In this document: positions 47,601 to 59,600 of the stretch, piece by piece
Layout: each line of letters begins with the position of its first letter
How positions within the stretch are numbered: position 1 is the stretch's first letter
Origin: Nemopilema nomurai
Lineage: Eukaryota; Cnidaria; Scyphozoa; Rhizostomeae; Rhizostomatidae
Reading direction: 5' to 3'
Assembly: GCA_003864495.1 (NCBI GenBank)
Contig: ML133373.1
Location: 682,001-746,000, forward strand
DNA length: 64,000 nucleotides
Notes under the pieces: generated by a model
Database searches by the model: none
Told to the model about the DNA's origin: nothing
Seen by the model: the letters and a program-made list of their open reading frames with translations, nothing else
Translations under genes and position numbers: made by a program

Positions 47601-50600
47601 GCTTCCGCCTACTGCATGATAAGGTTGAGTCTTAACCCAAAACTATACAAAGGAATATCCTTGAGCAAAACAAGTGAGTTTACATTGAGCCAGACTGCTC
47701 CTTATTTCTTATCTCAAACAAAGGAGGACAAGATCAAAGTAAAGTAAGGCCCACCTCTCAGGTTGGGTGCAAAACTGACTTCAGAAGCAGTTTGGTCGTC
47801 CCTGTCTGGGTTTTCTATTGGATCAAAACAAACATCAAGTACACAATAAAACTAGATAAATCAGTCTTCAAATGAGCATTTTATAACCTCTTCGCTGTAG
47901 CTACAAAACTGGTTGAAATTAAAAAGAAAACTTGCTCTATTATCGCTGTTCTAGATATTGCTTTATATGCTCTAAAATATAATAAAATCGTTGATATTTT
48001 TTAAAAAGACAAAACGGCCCTCATTCACAACTTAAACAAGAATTACGCTGCATTCATTAAGTGCAATTTTCAAGATAAAGCCGTCTCACATCAGAAAGTA
48101 GAATGAAATAGAAATTGATTCCTTAGGGCTAGACATAGTGTACGACAAAAATATTAGCTTACAGGTCTTATGCAAAAAGAATTGCTGATTTGCCAAAACA
48201 TCTTATCAAGTTTGCATTATTTAATTCTAAAGCTCTCATTTTTACTCAAACCAGACTAGACTTACTAAATTAGAAGGAAAATTGCGGTACATAGATCAAC
48301 AGAGTTTTAAAAGAGATTTTAAGAGTAGCCAAAAAGCGAAACTATAATTGCCAAAAAATGCTAGTTTGCTGTTGTGGCAACTCATGCGGTTTAAATCAGA
48401 TTTTCAAGCGATTGATTCTACCAAAAAACACAAATTCTTCTGACTGGCATGGAAAAATATCAGAATCTTCCTCAAACAAGAGCAGATTACAACTGACTAA
48501 ACATTCTCACAATTTGAGCTTAAAAGGAGCCTTTCGTCGCAAATCTTCGTGAATGTTGTCACTGCTTCGTCCTCAAATTGCTCTCCTAATGTCAATACCC
48601 TTTCTTCCCACCGGAACTCTGAAATCTACACTTGTTCCCACAAAATTCAAGCGCTTGTCATAACGTTGACATGTTTACTCAAGGGTGATACCCCTCTTAC
48701 CCACTGCACTGATGTGGATACCCTCTTCTACCCCTATGTACTGATATGTCTAACTACGAAGGTACTACCGTTTGAATATTTCGTGACACTAAAATTCTAT
48801 CAACAAATATAGAACCATCAGATATATATATATATATCTAGATTACAAGTTAAATGGAAGTGGAGAAATTTTTTGTCAAATCCTTACCTTTGATTGAAGT
48901 CATAAGCTCTAGAAAGCAAATTATAAAAATATTTATTATCTGGAGCAATATAAAAATGAAAATAACGCGTGGAATTCTACAAAAGCCTACATGTAAAGCT
49001 AGTTTTGATAGCTCTTTTTTTCCAAGTTGTGAAAGATAAACATTTCTTTGGTACATAGAGCAGTAATCTGGAGATTACATTAACCATGAAAGTCGGAGAA
49101 ACAACTTTAAATCAACCATTCGGTTCTATAAACTGCAATTGTGAAGTCAGATTGATTTTTAGTCAGGATGCAAATTCAAATATATTCACAACTCAGCATA
49201 CTAAATACGTTGTTGAAATCATTGGCATAAACGCTTCCAAACATTTTTATTACGTCAAAATTCTGGTAAATAATGTTTCCGGCCATTATGAAACCGATGC
49301 CAAAGTGGCTTACCTCTAAGTTGCTTCTTGGCTCGTCCCAGTTCCGCAATATACTTATTAACCTGTCCCTTCTCAGATGGTTTTGGCTAAAAAGCAAATC
49401 AGACAATGCACTGTCAGAACTACAAAACATGGACCAACTACGATTTCGGATCGACTGGTTATTTGACCCGGCATTCCATCAGTAACTATAACAAAACACC
49501 TCCTTGGGCTAGTCTGGATTTCACCAGTTACGAGCTGCCTTCCAGTCTCTCGTTCTTCTAATTATGACAGAAAGGATAGAAAATGGTTTGAATAGCCAAT
49601 TTTCTAGCCGGAAATTGTTCCAGCAAACGCCAAAGAAATGGCTAACACTCTTGCGATGGTGCTCAGTCATTAAAAAAGCTTTTCGGTCTGGAAGGCAAGA
49701 TTTAACTATAATCTTCAAAAGAACGTTTAACCCCCATTTTCAGTAAATAATAATTTGTAGCCTATTTTTTAGAACATTTCTAGCTCCAATTGACGATTTC
49801 CCAAGCATTTTGCTTCTATGCTGACGTTTTACCATTAAATAGTTTCCTTTTCAAAGCAATGATCACTAAATGAACAGCTAAAATACAGATATCATTTAAT
49901 GCCAATATTCATCAGCATAGAAGATGAGAAATACGGAACAACTTTGACGGAATTCTTGAAATAAGCATGGTACGAACCGGTCGTTGATGCTGCTCTTCAA
50001 ACGACGCCTCAAAATTGGCAATTATTTTCTTGAGTGCTGCGAAAAAGATATAGTTTCATTGTCTTATGCATTTCAGTTTTATTGCTAACTTTATTGATGA
50101 CTTATTGGTTCCAAACGGAAAAACTGTTGATAATGAATTAATGTGATATTACTTTGGCTTTTCCTGACACCAGAGTTCCCGAAAACACAAATGACAAAGA
50201 GAAATATACCCCTCTAGAGGTAATATTATCGAAATCTTAAAATGAATCACTCACATTCGATTCGCTTCTTTAAATCCTTCGCAGACATATCTAATACAGG
50301 CACCGTGTCTTGCCTGAAGAAGAGAAATGGCGCATAATTGTAGATTGCAAAAAGCTACACATCAAATACAAGTAACACCCACTACTGATTCTCATTTTCC
50401 ACATCTGCGAAAATAACCCAGCAATAAGCGATACAATTATGCATAAAAAAATACCAGAGCATTACTTAACAGAATCAAAGTGTTCGCGTTAGATTTCTTT
50501 GTACTGTTAGACCGTGGGGCGCAAAAGCTGGAATTAGGTGGGCATTTCAGTCGACTTACCTTTTCTCGAGAAAGATCTGCTGCTTGTGGTCCACTTGTCG

Positions 50601-53600
50601 TTCACTCTGACCATCGCTGGGAAAGTATCTCGGAGACCGAATGGGGCTGTCAGCAAGAACGCTATGAGGCGAAGTCGATTGTTATTATGGTGAATACAGG
50701 ATGAATCGTAATATTTACAAAACGCACAATTACCAGAATGTAACATCGCAAACAACTCCATAGTTGAAAGGTATTTTTTTTAATCTAAGGTTCTGTTAAA
50801 TCAAGGCAATGGAAGACGATGGGCCTAATGCCCAAACATTGTCAAAAGCGTCACTTTAGAGTTTTCCGATACTCCAATGCAATGGTCTGACAAATTGTGG
50901 CAATTTGCAGCTACTACCAGTGCAAGGAAATTTATAGTGAACTACAATAAGAAAGCACATCAACTATCAAAACATGTTGCTTAAGATTGAAAACATTTGT
51001 GGTGTGTGTTTCTTGAAGTGCAGATAAGTAGCTTACTTGGAAAACCGCTCCTTCGGCGAGAATCTTGTCACAGGATCTACAAGAAGGGACAGTGATGACT
51101 GCCAGGAACGCAGGGACGAAAAAATGGAACAACCGCGCCTGATGTCAGAATGATATCCTATCGAATTGGTGCAAGGCAACTCTGACATGAAATCAATCGC
51201 CATTGCAGATAAAATCAACTGCAAATTTACTAGGAATAAAAGAGCACCCACACAACTTGTTGAAAATTAAAAAGTTGGTTGAGTTACTCTGTGATTCAAA
51301 CTTCTTATCAACAAGTTAAGTTTTCTGACCATACATTCCATTCACCTGGACGTTTTCTATCACCCAGGGTTGGAGCATGGAACAATGAACGGTTAGCAAT
51401 ACTTTGGTAACTGGTTTTAAAAAATCTCGAGACTACATACCCTCTGCTTCGTCTTGCTGCATTCTGAACAAATCAAGAGGGGGCACGATCGGCCTGCCGC
51501 CATTTTCAGACTGCATCAAAAGATGATTGGACAACTTTAGAAAACAGCCGGGGGACAATAGATACAATCGAAACGAATATATAAAGTCTCTTGAACAAAG
51601 GGATGGCATTTTATTCAATTGTATAATCAGACATGCTACCCCCGGTTAATTCGATACCAAGGGCTTGCATGTATCATATCACTGTGTGAAAGGAGACAGG
51701 TAGAACGTTACCTCCTTGGCTCTGTCATTCTCCTTCGACGCGGCTGCGATCACATTCGGAGGACTGTTCTCGTTCTTCTCAGCGTCGTATTCGACATCGC
51801 TGAGGGACTTTGCCGATCGGCCATTTTTGATTCGAACAAATAATGGGTTATCTGCGGTAGACTTATTCTTGTCGTTGTTCCTCACTGAATCGATACTCAA
51901 CTCGTTCGAATCCGACGCCTTAGGTCGGTCCGGTACGATTTCCTCAGATGAAAAGTCACTACCATTTCTCATCATTTCTTCGATGTTCTCGGATTGGGTC
52001 TTTCTCGCAAGGCGGTTGTTTCTCTTTCGTCTAGGGGGCGGGGCCCGGTTTGACGTCAGCTGCAAGGAAAAGATGTTGAAAACATTACAGTCACGTGAAA
52101 AGGTCACGTGCATGGATGTCGAAAACAATGCAGTCACGTGACAAGGACTGTTTGTGGCAATACTTGCTGTAGGTCACATGCATGGATGTTGGAAGCTTGT
52201 TGACTCAAATGTGGCACTACTTGCTGTAAAGAGCAAAGAACCCAGCAAATCAACTGGCTAAATACGAAATATCTTTGAACAAGTTATCAACTTTGGTGGC
52301 CGCGAGTGGGTTCAGGGCCTAACTCAAGCTCCACTCGGCACGTGATAACAAATGCAAGCAGAGATTGGTTCGCTATTGCCAGCTGACATTAAGCGACTTA
52401 CGCTGGTCAACGTGCCGGTCCAGTGGTCTTTCATTTCATCGAATATCTTCAGGTTGATTTCGACGGTCTCATTCATGCGAGCAGTCCCTTCTGAACGAGG
52501 CTAAATCAAAAGGCGGAAAAAAGCCCATTGAAAAACGGAATCGAATTGAACAAGAGCAAATTCGACAGAACAGGGCAAGAAAAGAGAGGGCGAAAACGCA
52601 TTCAGGCTATTCTGCGTATAAAGAATAAATAATAATTTTAGTATAAAGAAGTTTTTGAGTCAAATTGTATGCGGACTACAGGTAACACAGGGCGCGTAAA
52701 GGAAAACATTTCCAGTTCTGTGCATTTTGAGCTTGAATTCTAATAGCAGAGTGAATTGATCTCTTTCTGCCAAAAACTTCAAATAGTATCCAAACATTGT
52801 TTCGCTGTTCCATACTACTTTTGAGAGCTACATATAAGTTGAAGAGTTCATTGAAAAGTTGATAACCTCATCAAGTCTTAACTGCTGTCTGCTACGTTTT
52901 ACGCCCTAAACGTTCACCGAGTAAATCTCCATGGCAGCGAATGATGCGGGACAACAAAAATCGAGAATAACAATGATTTGGGATGATAAAATCGAGGCAA
53001 AGTTCAGGGGTGCTACAAATCGCCTACTTGCGAAAAACATACAAGTTACCAAGCAAAATGAAAACAAAAAACTAGAGATAAGACGTAATGACTAGCTAGA
53101 GCATATGTTGTCTTTGTTATTTTGTTAACTTTTAAAATGGTTTGGAAAATAAATCGATAGTTACCGCATCTCCTGTGACATTAGCCGAAGTGAAGATGGC
53201 GGGCGAATGGCTTGTAGGTCGGCCCCTGCCGTCCGCAGCGGAGAGCTTTTCGGCCGTGTATCTCTTGAGCACGTCACGAATGGGTGTCTGATTCGAATCA
53301 CCTGTAACGAAGCAGAAACGATAAAGTAATGCTTCTGTGAAGCGAACGCTGAAGCAATTAAAAATTAATGATACAACAGTGTCGAGATTTGTCGCCCATC
53401 CGAAAAGAGAAAATCAATTGAGTCCTAAAAGAAGTCTTGCCCGTTCAAGTTCCAATGACATCATACGCGTCGCTTTGTTCGAGCAACAGTGGGCATAGGC
53501 AGACTCGTGAGGCAATTAGGACATGTAGTTGTGGCTACTGGCTCTTACGAACACTCTTGGAGATGGGTCAGAAAGTTGGAAGAGTAGAGTAACCTTGACG

Positions 53601-56600
53601 CTATTGCGTTCATCCTTCTAGGAAAGCCTACTTATTTAAAGCCATTGATTTTGAAGAGCACATTTAATTTAATGGGTAAATTTTTAGCCTTTGCTGAACT
53701 AAACAATTAGGTGTCAAAAGATGGAGTGTTAAAAAGTTAAGAGCATAGAAGGATAAAAAGCCAAGAAACCACATTTGTGAATACAAAATCAGCTGAAATA
53801 CTCACAAAAACAAGGGGGAAACGTCACAAAAAGTTAATTGCCAAATAAATACTCTAACTGGCCTTAGAAAAGCGCGACAAAACTACTGAAAAGGGAGAAG
53901 GTTTGAGGGTTGGGGAAGGTGCAAAGACTTAACAGGTATGACGTCACAACCGTGCAACAAATAGAAACCTCGTATACCTTGGGTCCTTTCTTCTTGGGTG
54001 TTCATGACGTCATTTCCCTAGAACGCGAGATCACAGAACAATCATCACCAAAGTCACCAGCATTTCGAAATGGTTATAATTTATACGATATCAGTTTGCC
54101 ACAATCAGGCCTAGCAACGCGTTTGTCATCTGTTTCTTGGCCAACTGCCTGTACCTGTCTCGAACAAACGCGGGATCACGCGGCAACAGATCATGCAACC
54201 GAGGCTACGAGAGCTGATAAAAACATTCTACCTGGAGCCCTATGAAATAATGTCTGTCTGGCCTACTTTAATCAAAAAGAAACGGTTGTGTCGGCTAGAA
54301 ACTAAATTGAAAAAGGTCTCCTTCTATCGCATTTAAGGACAACTTGTCAAATTAACCCATGACAGAGAAAAAACGCACACAAATCGCTATCTCTAAATTA
54401 CTGTCAACACGCTGTCTTGATTCGCCGTTAAACAAGACGGAATCAATCTTAATCGAGGAAACATATTTACTTGCGTGTCCGATTCTGAGGATGACGTCAC
54501 TATGTTCAATCCAAACAAATGCTCCTTCACAGCATCATGGATTGTGTCGTCGAGTATTCTACAACAGACAATCAGCATCAGCACGTGCTTCCGTTCGAAC
54601 ACACAACGTAAGTATATTACTTTTATACAGTTAGACGAGAGTGAGTGCTTCTTCAAATAAATAATCAACTAACAAGCCATTATAATTACAAAGGATACTG
54701 CGAAAGTGAAATACGTTCTAGTGCAGAGTCCATGAAAACCAGTTGTTGTTGGGAGATATGAATCAATATATCTAATATTCTCAATTAGTTTGCGATTGGC
54801 GAGTGGATGAATAATGAAGACATCGTGTTCTGCATTTACGTGACAGCAAAAGGACTTCTTGTCCCTACTGGAGTAACCTTTGCCTCAGTGAAATGTCGTA
54901 TAGACTTCGAAGGCTAACCAGCTTATGGGCCACGACTAGACTAATACTCACTGCTTCCGACTCGGAGACTTGCTTTCATTGCCTGGCGCTGGCATGTGTC
55001 GGAATGGCTTTGGTGGCGATTGACTTCGGTTCGGTTCATTGATTGAGATGACACTGTGGGACAAGGAAGTAAAGCAACTATTACCACGTGCATTTCACTT
55101 TTCGATGCTCAATTAACCAGTGTCTGTTCAGTTTAACCATGATTAAACTAAGGCAATGAGGATATTTATGAGATGAGGACAACAAAGTCGCTTTACAGTA
55201 AAAATGCTACGGTGGGTAATCTGACTACGACGACAAATATACACGAGTAACAATGACAAACAAATCGCAAAACGTACAGAGAATTCTGAAATCTTCTTCC
55301 TGTTGCACTTTGGCCAGAGCTGCGTGAGGCTGAAGAGGGTTTTTCTTTCGAAACCAATTCCATTCGGGTTTCCATTAGGTCGTTATCGTCTCTACTTCTG
55401 CCTGCGGAGACACTTCCATTATCGACCATGTTCGAGTTTTCATCTTCGCAGACTTTTCTTGGTGATGCGCCTCCGGGGCCTAGCTTTGGCGGTGGCGGCC
55501 GAACAGGCTATAATTGGAAAACACACAATCGTAACGAAGGCAAAACTTCAAGTTTGGACCAGGATCTATAAATATATTGCAGGGATGGCAAGGAAGCAGG
55601 GCATTAGGAGAGTCGGGTGCCACGCCCTAAGAAGCACTACCATAACATCGGTTCTGTTTGGTCATTTGACTGGCTATCTTGGGCTGAAACTCTGGCAATG
55701 TTGACGTTGGGTGCTACATTGCCCTTTGACACCTTTCCCTCATCGAAAAGAAAAACAACATTAACTGTAGATATGGAAAGCGGCCCCCAAGCTCAACAAA
55801 GCAACAAAGAGATGAACACCAAGTAACTTTGACCTGGTCATCCTCAAAGAAAGGTATTTCTACAACTGCTGCTAACATTGACTGCAGGTATCTTCAAAAT
55901 GATTAGAAAGCAGCCACCTATATGTTGCCAATGGGAGGTGCAGCTCAACGAAAGCAGGGCAGCTCAGATAAACAGACGACGAAGATATGTGAGCCTTTGA
56001 AGCAACGAAGGATTCGAGCCGAAGCTAAAGAAACGTCTCGAGATACTTTGTGAATAAAAATGTTGCGTTGGCAGGTAGGTTTTCTAGGATGCTTGCTTAA
56101 GCGGGTCTGGGACGAACCTTATAAGGTCAGAGTGACCTGTAGTTAGACGGTCAGGTTGAACAACAACAACAGCTGAGGAATACCAGTGTTTCAATAGAAA
56201 GTGTAACATCATAACGTATTAAGCTACCTTTTTCCTCGGTGATGTCTCGACTCCGACAGAGCTACAATGAAAAGAAAGAAATCCACACATGCACGATAGC
56301 TTTTTACGCATAAGACAAATAAAGAATCACTTGAGTAACAGAATGGCGGCAATGAATTTCCGAAAGAATTTGCTAATGATTAATCAAATTAAAAAGAGTG
56401 TCACAACCGATAAAGTTTTAGTGATATAAATTAATGATAAATGACGAAAAGAGCTTCCCTTACCTTTCGTTATTACGACGTGGGGTGTTCTCCGTGTTCG
56501 AGGTATCAGGCTAAACAGGGACAAAGAAGGCTACAGCTTGTGATCTTTAAAGACGTAGGTTCGATAAAGGAGATTGCAAAGCATTTATGAAGCACTCAGA

Positions 56601-59600
56601 CTTTATGAAAATTAAGGAATGGATGTTTTTATCAACACCATCAAACTCTTATTGGAATGGGGCTAAATATGGAAAAAAATATTTCTAAAGATGAAAAAAT
56701 TACAAAATTGCGAAAAGAAAGAACATGGACAATAATTGGATGTCCTGAGATATGCAGACGCCTGGCCATTCGGGATCAAATTATTTTCGCTTAAAAATCA
56801 TAGTCTTTTCTTATGAGAATCAAAACTTATTAAAGAATTCAAAAGTTTAACTAACAAAATCACAGCCCATAAAAACAACGCGTAAAGGAATATTAAAAGG
56901 CAAGCCATAAAGATATCACTCATAAAAACAAAAACCATGAAACAGCGCATAAAAGTATATATAAACACAATCCAGAAAAATAACTTATTAAAATATGCCT
57001 CATAAAAGTATACTTTTGGATGAAAGAAGAAAATAGATAAACGACAGCCAAAGAATAAGTTTTGAAGGAATTCGCGCATACCGCAAACAGGTATTCACTT
57101 TGTTCGATGAGTTTGCACGTGATGGCGTTGACGCAGGCCTGCTCCTGGAGACCTTGAAGGGTGTCGCTGCATCTGCAAAGAAACAGTGCAAAGACGGATC
57201 ATTTATAGGTGCTGCGCAGGGGCACCAATGCTGCGATGCTCCGTCGGAGAGTGATGGAGAACACGGTCAACTAGGCCATTAGCCAGCAAGTCCGACGTGT
57301 GTAGGCAAGAAGCCACAACTGCGCATCACTCGTTGATCAGGGTAACAGGCGTCAAAGGGTGCGTGATTAGCGAATCTCAGGGTTGCCCCCTGCCGTGGAG
57401 CGAGGCAGCCAAGTCACCCAGCGACTCTATCTGCTACAAATTACACTGAACACGAAGCGTTTCCCACGCACTGCAGCGAAGTCCTTGGAAACTCGTAATC
57501 CGATGACGATTCGAAGGTTGTTTAACAGATAATGAACTGTGTTGTTTTCAAAAACGTATCAGAATGATTGGTGATCTTCAAGCGATAGGTTAAAATACAT
57601 CCAGGTATCTACTTAAACATCGAACTGTTTCGCTGGCAAATTCAAAACACGCAAGAGCTACCAGTCATCTACCTAGATTTAAACAAGTCCACAGCTCTGC
57701 AGATAACAAAGGCCATTATAAGCTTCTGGCCGAAACAAAAACTTTCATTTCTTGCAAAGCTTAACAGACCTGCCTAACAAAAAAGAGCCGAAGAAAAGCA
57801 AAAAGAAATCACTGAGAGTCCAGTAATCTGTTGTGTGAGCTTTTCAAATAAAGACACTGCGAAGTAACATCAGGCAAGAAAAGCTGATTAAAAAGCCTTG
57901 CCTTCAGATATGTCAATCATCAGCTGAGATAATCAGTTCGACATAAGACAATGTATTGAAACAATATCCCACTCGTAGCTCTCTCACAAAGATTTTAGTG
58001 CAGAACACGAAACTTTTATTAGCTTGAACAGCTTATATCTTGGGTAATCTTATTAAATACACTTTACAAACGTCTGGTTTTTGGGTGGTTATCGTGAAAA
58101 CTGTTATGGAAGTAAAATGTTGACGAATGTTGAAGAGCATTTAAGACGCAAAGATTTGATAGAGGGTTAGATGTCTCCAAGGAATAAACATGATCAAAAA
58201 AATCGAAGTTGAATTAAACAAGTGAATCGATATTTTAGGCACAGTTGCAAGCCTCAATCTAAGAAGATTAGTTTGCCTTCAGATTGGATTACTGTGCGAC
58301 AGATTTGAGGAGTAATTGTTTCAAAATGTCAGAAGGTTAGGATATTGTAAACAATTCAAGAGAAAACGGTTGACGAGTTAATATCCACAAACCTAAAAAT
58401 ATTTGGCCCAAAGACCACAGCCAATGCAACTGGGGTCATTTTGTTAGAATCTGCAAAAAATTGACAAAAAACAAAGTTAAAATTTTGCTTTTATTAAATG
58501 ACAAAATTGAGCAGTTTCAAAAATAGTTGTAAAGCAATAACTTGATTGTTGATAAGGAACTATAAAGCTTACAACATCATCAATGTAAGTCACAAGGGAT
58601 AATTAGGTTCGTTTCCCTAGAGGATGTGCAGCCTTACTGGGAATAGCGAGGTCGTTCCAGGAACTGTTTACAAAACCGAACCATTTCAAAACAGCACTTT
58701 AGAAAGGATGGCAGAAACAACTGCACATGATTGGGACAATTACAGCATTGTTTCAAACAAGGCGAAGACCCGGAAGCGTTTTAGTTTTTTTCAAAGTAAA
58801 GTCGAGTAAGGAGAGTTTTAGTTCTCTTTAAAACTGAATAGGTATGGATCAGGGATAATTTTGCGTTTGAGTCCAAAATAATTCTAGGATTTTATTCTAC
58901 GAACGAAATGGCGTCTAATACAATGATAATTTCAAGGAGAACACGCAAACATCAATTCATCTGTTCAGGCAAACATCAATTCATCTGTTTAGCTTGCAGG
59001 AAAAATACCGTGTCACATTGAAATCAAGAAATCATCACGTCGTACGCACCTGAGCTATTTGCAACTTGGTTTAAAAATTTGATCAAATATTTTAAAAGGT
59101 CGAAATTCGACCGAGGCATCTTGTGTATCAGGTGCCTAAAGAGAAAAGCAAGGACAAAAAGCTGTTATTTCACCAAAAGGACCTCTTTCAACGAAGAAGG
59201 CTGTAATGAGAACGCACAAAATGTGCCATGCTAAAGCCTAACTAGAATAAACTTTCAAAGTGGGTAATAAGATTAAAAATAGAAATATTTACCTGAGAAC
59301 TAACAAATGTTGCTCTTTATTCTCTCTTACTGAAAAACAGAAGTTTTTGGTTGATTAGCATGTAATGGAATGAATAACAGAAGATCTTATTTGTAGCAGA
59401 CCAGATTCTCGGAACAAGCAGAAACCAGGACAGGTTGGGTCTTGAAGCAAAGTCAGTACGCAAGAGATGACGCGAAGAAACACGCACGGCAGTAGAGACC
59501 AAACCAGTGAGGAAGAAAGACATCTGGTTATACATGAACAAGTTCCCAATTGGAATAATGCCCTGGTTTCTAGATTTACTGGAAAAGCCTTCCAGAATTT

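Noticed and set aside
54090..54240. Reverse-strand candidate FAM13 exon with PRLHDLLPRDPAFVRDR
   Set aside because: It has a plausible acceptor and CAG/GTACAG donor, but its phase does not fit between exons 54471 and 53287, which already join in frame without it.
53910..54245. 111-residue forward open frame inside a FAM13 intron
   Set aside because: No recognisable domain and no promoter or splice signals noticed; treated as chance.
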